DNA of 8,912 bases from an uncultured Prevotellaceae bacterium (lineage in GTDB: Bacteria > Bacteroidota > Bacteroidia > Bacteroidales > Bacteroidaceae), in the NCBI GenBank assembly GCA_937892315.1, contig CALAVF010000327.1:1-8912 (forward strand), written 5' to 3'. Each line of letters opens with the position of its first letter. Within the stretch, counting starts at the first letter, position 1. Below are positions 1-6,965 of the stretch, piece by piece. A program made the position numbers and the translations under genes. Under the pieces are notes generated by a model, which saw nothing but the letters and a program-made list of their open reading frames with translations, had not been told where the DNA came from and did no database searches.

Positions 1-58
1 ATATATTATATATAAATTAATTAAAGGGGTCAGACAGTCAAAAATTCGGTAGAAAGTC

Positions 59-82
59 ACAAAAGGACAAAAAGACAAAAGG
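59..82. repeat. Three tandem 8-base units (acaaaagg-like)
   Basis: The units are acaaaagg (59-66), acaaaaag (67-74) and acaaaagg (75-82). The first and third are identical and the middle one differs at one base. A partial fourth unit (acac) follows. The tract directly precedes the 25-base tandem repeat. Its function is unknown; slippage during replication is the simplest origin. Confidence 0.8.
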
Positions 83-84
83 AC

Positions 85-134
85 ACTTTGGAACGAGAGC
101 GACAACATGACTTTGGGACGAGAGCGATAACATG
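85..134. repeat. Tandem duplication of a 25-base unit
   Basis: Copy 1 is 85-109 and copy 2 is 110-134, directly abutting. They match at 23 of 25 positions, differing at 92/117 (a/g) and 103/128 (c/t). Each copy begins actttgg and ends aacatg. The unit length is not a multiple of three and no gene covers it. It could be a regulator-binding direct repeat or a replication duplication. It lies about 300 bases from the HTCS promoter box, so control of a gene beyond the left edge is as likely as control of the HTCS. Confidence 0.85.
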
Positions 135-135
135 T

Positions 136-186
136 TTGCCATCCGCCCGATGATGGGGGTATATGACTACCCGACGGATGTGGCAA
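136..186. repeat. Imperfect inverted repeat with an inner hairpin
   Basis: The left arm ttgccatccg (136-145) is complementary to the right arm cggatgtggcaa (175-186) apart from a two-base bulge. Inside it, gggta (157-161) and taccc (168-172) form a perfect five-pair stem with a six-base loop. There is no T run after the right arm, so it does not look like a simple intrinsic terminator. It may be a structured RNA element, an operator or chance. It starts two bases after the 25-base tandem repeat. Confidence 0.5.
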
Positions 187-435
187 CTCCTGCCTGATGC
201 CTATGACCCTCTCCTGCCCGACAGGTGGGTTGTGTTGTGGAAAAGGAGGGGGTACAGGTGCAAGATGAGCGGAAGGACGGGCATGAGGAGATGCAGGGTA
301 GGGGAGTATGGGATGGTTGTTGGGAATTGAAAAACGGCTTCTTGCGAGGTGTTGTTTTGAGGTGGAAGTCTGCAAGTCGATGAGTTTTTTGTGAAATATC
401 TGGACATAAAGGAGTACGAATTTAGAAAAAAGTTG

Positions 436-443
436 TACCTTTG
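436..443 (+). promoter_or_regulatory. Bacteroidetes-type -7 promoter box for the HTCS gene
   Basis: The sequence tacctttg matches the Bacteroidetes -7 consensus TAnnTTTG exactly. No TTTG is found at the 19-21-base spacing expected for a -33 element, so the promoter may be weak or activator-dependent. Transcription would begin near 450, giving a leader of about 40 bases before the ATG at 490. That position rules out any much earlier start codon. Confidence 0.6.
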
Positions 444-489
444 CCATGTATTAACGAACAACTGATTGTATTTTACCTATATGATATCC

Positions 490-3400
490 ATGAAGCAATT
501 TATCTCGCTTTTGTTTTTCGTTGCTTTATCTTTTGTATATTCGCCACGTCTTCATGCTCAGGTGACGCGTCTGTACACCACTCAGCAAGGGCTGAAAACA
601 AACAACTGCCATAGCATCGAGATTGATTCGAGGGGGTTGGTGTGGGTGTCGGGCTCCGACATGTTGGGGCTGTTTGACGGCACTCGCTTCCAGTACCTGC
701 CCAACACGTCGGAGGATGGACACAAGTTGTTCCAGACGGCGTATGGTGTGACGGAGGTGGCAGAGGAACAATACTGGGTGTATTCTTCACACGGACTTTT
801 CCAGTTGGATGCTCGCAACATGGTGTTCAATCGCATCTCGCTGGGCGAGAGTGAGGACAGCGTGTATGGATATGCGACTAATGCCGTGATTGACTATCCG
901 AAGAAGGACTGCAAGATGGTCACGACGGATGGTTACGGCTCGTTTGTGCTGAACGGCAAGACGCTGGAGGTGGACGAGAAACTCTCGGCAAGGCTGAACG
1001 AGATGATTGGCGACCTCTTTGTGGAGAATCCTCTGATTGACAGACAGCAGCAGTTGTGGGCTGCCACGAAGGGCACACCGCTGGTGTGTCTCGACCTGAA
1101 GACGTTCAAACGCCGCACGCTCAACTATACCCCCCAGGCGGCTGCCATCATGGGACGAAGCAAGGTGACGGCACTGCTGGAGGCTCCGTTGGGTATGCTG
1201 ATAGGTACGAGTCATGGCATTCTCATCTACGATGTCAAGCAGAATCTGGTGCGTGAAATGACCATCGGAACCGCCGACCTGTTCATCAGTTCCATCATCC
1301 GCACTCGCAATGAGCGTACACTGGTGGGTACCGACGGCAGGGGCATCTGGGAATACAAGAAGAATGAGGCGGGAGAAACGACGTTTGTGCCTCTGAGCGG
1401 GCAGACGGCAGAATTTGACATCACCTTCGGAAAGGTGATGGACATGGAGGAAGACCAGGAGGGCAATGTGGTTGCCATCTTTTTGCAAAAAGGCTTGGCT
1501 GTGATTCCTCCACAGGAGGATTGTTTCCACTATCATGCCATCACGCCCCTTGCCAACGAGAAGAATGCGACGTGTGTCACATCGATGGCGATTGACCAGC
1601 ACGAGAACTATTGGGTGGCAACAGACGGGTGTGGCATCTTCACCACCAACGGGATGCATCTTGCCACGGCACATCCTCTCAACGATGGACTTCGTTCGCT
1701 TCTGATTCAGGATGTGAAGATTGACAAGCACGGCACTGTGTGGGCTGGCAGTTTCGGTGGTGGTGTGCAGTATCTGGAGAATGGCAGATGGACAGACGGA
1801 TGGCTGGGCGAGTTGAGTCAGGAACTGGTCATGACGATGTTTTATGATGCTAAGGAAGACCAGATGCTGGTGGGCACGAACGGCAATGGCATCTATTGCC
1901 TCGACATTCCTCGTCAGAAGGTGCAGAAGGTGGAACTTCCTTTTGCTTATAACCCTTGGATGTGTGGACTGCTGAAAGACTCGGAGGGCACCTTGTGGGT
2001 GGCCACCAGCAATGGCCTTGTCTATTATGACAGCAAGACGAAAAAGCATGGCTCTGTGACGCTGAACGGCGAGAGAATCAGCAATGCCAACGCCTTGCAG
2101 CAAGATGGGGACGACATCCTCATCGCTTGTGACGCGGGGTTGCTCATCTACCACAAGAAGACTGGCGAGCAGGAACTGATTGCCAAGGGAGTGGGGCTTT
2201 CGTGTGAAGACATCCGCTCCATCACCCTCGACAAGAACACCATCTGGCTTGCCACACGCACCAACATCGCCTCTGTCGATAAGAAGACCCACGAGGTACG
2301 CAACTACTCTTCCTTTAGCGGCTATCAGATTGGTGAGTTCCATCGCAACTCGTTTGTCAAGCCAGGGCACGGCTATATCCTGTTTGGTGGCGACAACGGC
2401 ATCATCTGCTTCCAGCCACAACTCATCAGCAATCGTAACAAGGAGGTGAAGACCGTTTACTTCACCATTTTCAACACACCCTTCCATACGGAACATCTCG
2501 ATGCCAACATCTTCTATGCCAAGCAGATAGAACTGAACCACGACAACTCTTCCTTCACCATCAGTTTCTCTGCCGTGGAGTTGGGCGACCCCGAGCGCAT
2601 TCACTATGACTACCTGCTGGAAGGGCTTGACCAGCATTGGCGAGTTGACGCACCGTCACCCTCTGCCACTTACTCTTCCTTGCCTCCGGGCGACTACACC
2701 CTTCGTGTGCGTGCCTACCTGGAGGACAATCCCGACAAATATGCCGAGAGCAGCATCCGCATCAGCGTGGCAGCCCCTTGGTATGCCAGCCCTTGGGCAT
2801 TCATCTTCTACACTCTCATCCTGCTCGGCATCGCCTACTACATCTATCAGCAAATCCAGAACCGCAAGCGGCAGAAGGAGCAGTTGAGGCAGTCGGCAGA
2901 GCAAGACCGCATGAAGGAAGCCAAGTTGAAACTCTTCACTTCCATCACCCACGAACTCCGTTCACCCCTCACCATGATTGAGTCGCCGCTGAAGCAATTG
3001 ATGCTCCAAGACCCCGACGAGGAGCATCAGAACCTGTACGGCGTGATGAGGAGAAACTGTGACCGATTGTTGGACATCGTGAAGCAAATCACCGACATCC
3101 GCAAGATTGACGCGGGTCAGTTGACGTTGCACATGCAGGAGTGTGACTATGTGGAGTATAGCGACCAAGTGTTTGAGCAGTTCAAAGGCATCGCCACGGT
3201 GAAGAACATCACTTTCGACATCGAGCACAACGAAGCCGAATTGCTCATGATGATGGACACGACCCACTTCGAGAAAATCATCACCAACATCCTCAGCAAC
3301 GCCTTCAAGTTCACGCCCGAAGAGGGCAAGATTGTGGCAAGCAGCGGGCTGGTGGGCAACCATGTCGAACTGCGGTTCTACAACAGCGGATCCCACTTCA

Positions 3401-4425
3401 ACGAAGAAGACCTTTCCCACTTGTGGGAACGCTTCTATCAGGGCAGTGCAGGCGACGGCGGAGCAGCAGGGTCGGGCATCGGCTTGAACCTCGTCTATGA
3501 GTTGACCAAACTTCACCACGGCACCATCGAGGCGAGGAACGTAGAGCCAGAGGGCGTGGAGTTCATCCTCCGCTTCCCCTACTACAACCTGCCCACCTCG
3601 CAAGTGCTCAAGTCTGCTGCCAGCAGCAAGCCGACCATCTTGCTGGTTGACGACGACCAAGAGATGATTAACTACATTGGCAAGCAACTGGAGCGGGACT
3701 TCAACGTCATTGCCGCCTTCTCTGGCAACACGGGCTGGAAGAAAGTCATGTCGCAACGTCCCGACGTGGTGGTCACCGACTATCGAATGCCCGACGGAAA
3801 CGGCATGGAGTTGTGCCAGTTCATCAAGTCCAACCCCGAGACGGAGAACATCCCCATCGTCATGCTCACTGGCGAAGGCGACGAGATGCTGCAGTTGCAC
3901 AGTCTCAACACGCAGGTTGACCACTATCTCGAAAAGCCCGTCAACGTGATGATGCTGCGTTCAGCCATCAGTCAGGTGCTCCGAGTCAGAGAGAGTCTGT
4001 GGAACAAGGCACGCCGCACCGAGATTGCGGGCGAGATGCCTATCCCTGTTATGGAGAACGCCGACGACAAACTCTTCAGTCGAGTGAACGAGACAATCAA
4101 GAAGCACCTCGACGACAGCGAGTTCTCCGTGCAGCAACTCAGCGACGAAGTGGGCATCAGCCGTGTACACCTCAACCGCAAGATGAAGGAACGCTACGGC
4201 GTGTCGCCCAACATATTCATCAAGTCCTTCCGACTCAAGCAGGCTGCCTACTTGCTGATACACAACAATGTGAATGTCAGTGAGGTGGCATACAAAGTGG
4301 GCTTCTCCAGCCATTCCTACTTCACCACCTCCTTCCACGACTACTTCGGCATGTCGCCCAAAGAGTTTGTCATCTATTACTCAGAGGAAGAACACAAAGA
4401 AGCATTAGCAAAACTATTGGAGTAG
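490..4425 (+). CDS. Hybrid two-component system sensor/regulator (HTCS), AraC-type output
   Basis: Single-protein inner-membrane sensor and transcription activator, 1311 residues from the ATG at 490. That start gives a clean signal peptide (MKQFISLLFFVALSF... cut near HA/Q24); an ATG at 481 and a TTG at 466 are alternatives. Periplasmic part: repeated propeller motifs (LVWVSG, NYWVATDG, TVWAGSFGGG, TLWVATSNG) to about residue 650, then a Y_Y_Y domain (about 678-764). One membrane helix lies at about 769-791. Cytoplasmic part: HisKA with phospho-His 821 (THELRSPLT); HATPase with N-box Asn 937 and G2 Gly-rich loop near 994-998, but an unusual G1 box (YNSGSH, 963-968). The receiver (1048-1165) has the acidic cluster 1054-1056, phospho-Asp 1097, Thr 1127 and Lys 1149, all intact. 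An AraC HTH domain follows (about 1195-1311). Known HTCS proteins sense oligosaccharides in the periplasm and activate neighbouring PUL genes. Here the neighbours are a convergent GH31 and an esterase, so a hemicellulose-derived ligand is inferred, not shown. Confidence 0.95.
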   Translation: MKQFISLLFFVALSFVYSPRLHAQVTRLYTTQQGLKTNNCHSIEIDSRGLVWVSGSDMLGLFDGTRFQYLPNTSEDGHKLFQTAYGVTEVAEEQYWVYSSHGLFQLDARNMVFNRISLGESEDSVYGYATNAVIDYPKKDCKMVTTDGYGSFVLNGKTLEVDEKLSARLNEMIGDLFVENPLIDRQQQLWAATKGTPLVCLDLKTFKRRTLNYTPQAAAIMGRSKVTALLEAPLGMLIGTSHGILIYDVKQNLVREMTIGTADLFISSIIRTRNERTLVGTDGRGIWEYKKNEAGETTFVPLSGQTAEFDITFGKVMDMEEDQEGNVVAIFLQKGLAVIPPQEDCFHYHAITPLANEKNATCVTSMAIDQHENYWVATDGCGIFTTNGMHLATAHPLNDGLRSLLIQDVKIDKHGTVWAGSFGGGVQYLENGRWTDGWLGELSQELVMTMFYDAKEDQMLVGTNGNGIYCLDIPRQKVQKVELPFAYNPWMCGLLKDSEGTLWVATSNGLVYYDSKTKKHGSVTLNGERISNANALQQDGDDILIACDAGLLIYHKKTGEQELIAKGVGLSCEDIRSITLDKNTIWLATRTNIASVDKKTHEVRNYSSFSGYQIGEFHRNSFVKPGHGYILFGGDNGIICFQPQLISNRNKEVKTVYFTIFNTPFHTEHLDANIFYAKQIELNHDNSSFTISFSAVELGDPERIHYDYLLEGLDQHWRVDAPSPSATYSSLPPGDYTLRVRAYLEDNPDKYAESSIRISVAAPWYASPWAFIFYTLILLGIAYYIYQQIQNRKRQKEQLRQSAEQDRMKEAKLKLFTSITHELRSPLTMIESPLKQLMLQDPDEEHQNLYGVMRRNCDRLLDIVKQITDIRKIDAGQLTLHMQECDYVEYSDQVFEQFKGIATVKNITFDIEHNEAELLMMMDTTHFEKIITNILSNAFKFTPEEGKIVASSGLVGNHVELRFYNSGSHFNEEDLSHLWERFYQGSAGDGGAAGSGIGLNLVYELTKLHHGTIEARNVEPEGVEFILRFPYYNLPTSQVLKSAASSKPTILLVDDDQEMINYIGKQLERDFNVIAAFSGNTGWKKVMSQRPDVVVTDYRMPDGNGMELCQFIKSNPETENIPIVMLTGEGDEMLQLHSLNTQVDHYLEKPVNVMMLRSAISQVLRVRESLWNKARRTEIAGEMPIPVMENADDKLFSRVNETIKKHLDDSEFSVQQLSDEVGISRVHLNRKMKERYGVSPNIFIKSFRLKQAAYLLIHNNVNVSEVAYKVGFSSHSYFTTSFHDYFGMSPKEFVIYYSEEEHKEALAKLLE

Positions 4426-4434
4426 TTAAAATGA
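4426..4434. other. Nine-base spacer between convergent genes
   Basis: The HTCS stop (tag, 4423-4425) and the GH31 stop (tta on plus = taa, 4435-4437) are separated by only ttaaaatga. There is no room for a terminator here and I see no stem-loop with T run in the adjoining coding ends. Transcripts from both sides would therefore probably overlap at their 3' ends. Confidence 0.8.
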
Positions 4435-6798
4435 TTACATTTTCACGCTGACCGCTTTTCCTGCGTATGTGATGGTCCGTTCGCCACCATTCGTCACCTT
4501 CACACGGAACGTGCGGCTCTGTGGCATACCTTCGAACGTGCCTTCACGCTTGCCGATGGTCAGCGTCCTTGCCTTCTCGTTCCAAGTCAGACGGATGGTG
4601 CTGTACTTGCCCTGTTCATAGTTGTAGTTGTCACCCTCGTCTTCGTAGAGCGTGAACTCGCCGTTGGCACCAGGATACACCACCAGTTCCAGATTGTCAT
4701 ACTTGTTTTCGTTGGCATACTGCACATCAGGACCCAGTGGCAGAATGCTGCCAGCCTTTACAAACAGCGGCGAGTGTCCCAGTGGAATCTCCGTCATCAG
4801 GTTCTGACCACCCTCATACGTCTTTCCGTTCCAGAAGTCCACCCACTTCGTGCCAGCAGGCAGATACACCTCATACGGCTTTTTCTCCGTCCAGTCCACC
4901 GTCGGATAGCCGCCACTCTCCTTGCTCTCCTGCTTGTTCCAGCCGCTCATCTCGTCCGTCTTCACAATCTTCTCTTCCGTATAGAGCGGATGCAGCACAG
5001 GGCACACCAACACGCTCCTTCCGAACATATATTCCTTACCGTTGTCCCACGTGTTCCTGTCCTCCTTGAAGTCCATCATCAGTGCCCTCATGAACGAATC
5101 GTCATTCTTGCTCACCTGCCATGCCGTGCTGTAGATGTAAGGCAAGAACTTGTAACGCAACTTCACGGCATCCACCAGTGCGTCATACACAGGCTCGCCC
5201 TCCTTGCCGTACTCATACAGTTCGCGATACACATCCGTGCCGTGGCTACGCATCATTGGCATGAACGCACCCATCTGCATCCATCTCACATACAGTTCCT
5301 GATACTGCGGATTCTTCACCGCCGAGTTCCAGCCCTGTGTGTTATACGCTCCCGCAAAGAAGCCGCCGATATCGCAATTCACGTTCGGATTCGCCGTCAG
5401 CGTATAGTTCAGACAGATAGGCACCTGCTTTCTGAAACTATCCCACGACGAGCCGATGTCGCCGCTCCATGTCTGGGCACCCGTGCGTTGCTGACCTGCA
5501 AAGTAACTTCTTGTGAAGATATACACACGCTTGTCCTTGTCTGCCGCACGTTGGTGGTCATACACACCCTCCACCGCCTTCAGCGGGAACAGGTTGCGAA
5601 CACTCCTCCAACTGCCCACCGAAGTCCGCTCGTCCAGGTCGCTTTCCTTAAAGTTCACATGGTCGGGGTCGGTCGAATCCATCCACCAGGCATCAATGCC
5701 CATCCCGTGCAGACGAGTCAAGTTCTGCCAGTAGATGTCGCGAGCCTCCTTGCTGTACACGTCGTAGCACCTCACGCCGCTCGGATAGTCAGCCCTCGGA
5801 GGCCACTGCGACAGACCGCTCTGAGGCCACGTCTCGAAGTGGAACAGCAGCCCCTTCTCCTGCAACTCGCGGAACGCCTTCGTCTCGGGTCCAAACGACG
5901 ACCAGATGCTGATGCTCATATGTACGTTCCTCTTGTGCACCTCGTCAATCATCTGCTGAGCACGGGGAAAGTCATCGCTGATGAACTCCATCGCATTCCA
6001 CGTGTAGTTCGATCCCCAGTACTGCCAGTCCTGCACGATGCCATCCAGCGGCACCCTCAGTTCTCGGTACTTCCTCACCACCTCCAGCAGTTCCTCCTGG
6101 CTCTTGTACCGCTCCCGGCTCTGGTGGAAACCATACGTCCACATCGGCACCATCGGCACCCGTCCCGACAGCCATCTCATCTGGGCAATCACCCCGTCTG
6201 CAGAGCCGCCATACATGAAGAAGTAGTCCACCTTCGTGCCCACCTCGCTCTCCAGTTCCAGCACCTCCCCGTCGTCAATCCGCGTGGGAGAATAGTTGTC
6301 CCAATACACGCCATATCCCTTGATGCTCTGCCACACGTTGGCAAAGTCCTCCAGATTCGACTGCATCATCCTTCTGTGCTCCCCCCGCTGGCTCATCTTC
6401 CCGTTCTGCAACAAGCCCAAGCCATAAATCGGCTCATCCTTCTCCACGGCAAAGCCCTGCTTCACCCTGTAGGCACCCCTGTCGATGCCCTCCGCAATCG
6501 GGGTGAACACACATTCGCCCTCCTTCAGCAGCACCTGCCCCTTCGGGTCGGCAAACGTCACCCGTCCGTTCTCCACCGTCACCGTCAGCGCCGCCGACTT
6601 GTACGTTTTCTTTCCGTTCGCCTCACTTTCTGTCACCTTCACCTTCTGCGGCACAGCCGTCACCACTTCACTCGTCGCGGTCGAGGGAGCCTTTTCCCTC
6701 ACCACGTGTACGATACTCGGAGTGTAAAACTCCACCTTCTGAGCCTTCACGCCGCCCACGGCAGCCAAAGCCATCCATAACAAAAAACTTTTCTTCAT
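4435..6798 (-). CDS. Secreted GH31 family glycosidase, probable alpha-xylosidase/alpha-glucosidase
   Basis: Retaining exo-glycosidase of family GH31, 787 residues, expected in the periplasm. The signal peptide is MKKSFLLWMALAAVGGVKA/Q20; no lipobox Cys is present, so it is not a lipoprotein. An N-terminal beta-sandwich (about 25-210) leads into the (beta/alpha)8 barrel (about 214-590). The nucleophile is Asp 374 in GIDAWWMD and the acid/base is Asp 447 in TWSGDIGSSW. VQDWQYWG and MMRSHG (His 519) also line the active site in this family. A DUF5110-like beta domain closes the protein (about 709-785). The length is typical of simple GH31 enzymes; there is no extra PA14-sized insertion such as xyloglucan-specific Bacteroidetes and Cellvibrio alpha-xylosidases carry. 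After the nucleophile it reads STDPD, where related enzymes usually have an (A/S)TEP(E/D)-like stretch. Family assignment is firm. Specificity is open: alpha-xylosidase is favoured because of the WWMD-type nucleophile block and the neighbouring acetylesterase. It has its own promoter candidates and may also be read through from the esterase gene. Confidence 0.93.
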   Translation of the reverse strand: MKKSFLLWMALAAVGGVKAQKVEFYTPSIVHVVREKAPSTATSEVVTAVPQKVKVTESEANGKKTYKSAALTVTVENGRVTFADPKGQVLLKEGECVFTPIAEGIDRGAYRVKQGFAVEKDEPIYGLGLLQNGKMSQRGEHRRMMQSNLEDFANVWQSIKGYGVYWDNYSPTRIDDGEVLELESEVGTKVDYFFMYGGSADGVIAQMRWLSGRVPMVPMWTYGFHQSRERYKSQEELLEVVRKYRELRVPLDGIVQDWQYWGSNYTWNAMEFISDDFPRAQQMIDEVHKRNVHMSISIWSSFGPETKAFRELQEKGLLFHFETWPQSGLSQWPPRADYPSGVRCYDVYSKEARDIYWQNLTRLHGMGIDAWWMDSTDPDHVNFKESDLDERTSVGSWRSVRNLFPLKAVEGVYDHQRAADKDKRVYIFTRSYFAGQQRTGAQTWSGDIGSSWDSFRKQVPICLNYTLTANPNVNCDIGGFFAGAYNTQGWNSAVKNPQYQELYVRWMQMGAFMPMMRSHGTDVYRELYEYGKEGEPVYDALVDAVKLRYKFLPYIYSTAWQVSKNDDSFMRALMMDFKEDRNTWDNGKEYMFGRSVLVCPVLHPLYTEEKIVKTDEMSGWNKQESKESGGYPTVDWTEKKPYEVYLPAGTKWVDFWNGKTYEGGQNLMTEIPLGHSPLFVKAGSILPLGPDVQYANENKYDNLELVVYPGANGEFTLYEDEGDNYNYEQGKYSTIRLTWNEKARTLTIGKREGTFEGMPQSRTFRVKVTNGGERTITYAGKAVSVKM

Positions 6799-6830
6799 GT
6801 CGATTTAGGTTTTAATGAAAAAATCCGCTG

Positions 6831-6862
6831 CAAAGGTAATGCATTTCAGTTTTCTCCTCATA
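6831..6862 (-). promoter_or_regulatory. Proximal promoter candidate for the GH31 gene
   Basis: Read on the minus strand, tacctttg (6838 down to 6831) is a perfect TAnnTTTG -7 box. A tatg at 6862-6859 sits 20 bases upstream and matches the TTTG -33 element at three of four bases. The -7 box lies 32 bases before the ATG, so the leader would be about 25 bases. The same -7 octamer precedes the HTCS gene. Confidence 0.5.
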
Positions 6863-6878
6863 AGAAGCCATAAGATGC
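6859..6878. repeat. Tandem 10-base repeat between the two GH31 promoter candidates
   Basis: On the plus strand cataagaagc (6859-6868) is followed at once by cataagatgc (6869-6878), nine of ten bases identical. The period is one DNA helical turn. It overlaps the -33 position of the proximal promoter and lies just downstream of the distal -7 box. That is a plausible place for a regulator to bind, though two short copies could also be chance. Confidence 0.5.
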
Positions 6879-6880
6879 CA

Positions 6881-6911
6881 CAAAGATACGATGAAACGAG
6901 CACAATACAAA
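6881..6911 (-). promoter_or_regulatory. Distal -33/-7 promoter for the GH31 gene
   Basis: On the minus strand tttg (6911-6908) is followed after exactly 19 bases by tatctttg (6888-6881). This is a full match to the Bacteroidetes consensus TTTG-N19/21-TAnnTTTG. Transcription would start near 6875, leaving a leader of about 77 bases before the ATG at 6798. It lies downstream of the esterase stop, so GH31 can be expressed independently of that gene. Confidence 0.65.
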
Positions 6912-6965
6912 ATAAATCGGAAATTATTTTTGGGGAGGATAGGTGCCGTCCTTCGTTTCGGTCTT

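Larger units (their letters stand above)
1..435. other. Non-coding region upstream of the HTCS gene
   Basis: No reading frame here looks like a real gene. The longest, on the minus strand at 201-461, gives a low-complexity Pro/Leu/Ser/Thr/His-rich peptide with no family features. The first 25 bases are almost pure A/T. They are followed by an A-rich stretch of 8-base tandem units (59-82), two copies of a 25-base unit (85-134) and an imperfect inverted repeat (136-186). From about 190 to 430 the sequence is G-rich on the plus strand with nothing I recognise. The region may contain the 3' end signals or promoter of a gene beyond the left edge. Confidence 0.6.

Noticed and set aside
59..134. Repeats as a CRISPR array
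   Set aside because: Units abut directly without spacers, only two or three copies exist, and no cas gene is present.
136..186. Inverted repeat as an intrinsic terminator
   Set aside because: The stem is bulged and no T run follows on either strand, so it was kept only as a repeat.
201..461. 86-residue minus-strand frame upstream of the HTCS
   Set aside because: Low-complexity sequence with no known motif, overlapping the HTCS promoter box; no promoter for it was seen.
466..489. TTG at 466 as the HTCS start
   Set aside because: It would add MYFTYMIS before the signal peptide and spoil its n-region, and the ATG at 490 gives a standard one; the ATG at 481 remains possible.
787..2637. 616-residue open frame antisense to the HTCS sensor region
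   Set aside because: It lies wholly opposite a gene with clear propeller repeats, has no recognisable domain, and its length follows from the GC-rich third positions of the real gene.
2962..3924. 320-residue open frame antisense to the HTCS kinase and receiver
   Set aside because: The plus-strand frame has all kinase and receiver motifs; the antisense product is Val/Leu/His-rich with no family signature.
4774..6780. 668-residue open frame opposite the GH31 gene
   Set aside because: The product is dominated by His, Arg, Leu and Pro, typical of an antisense shadow. The minus strand encodes an intact GH31 with both catalytic residues.
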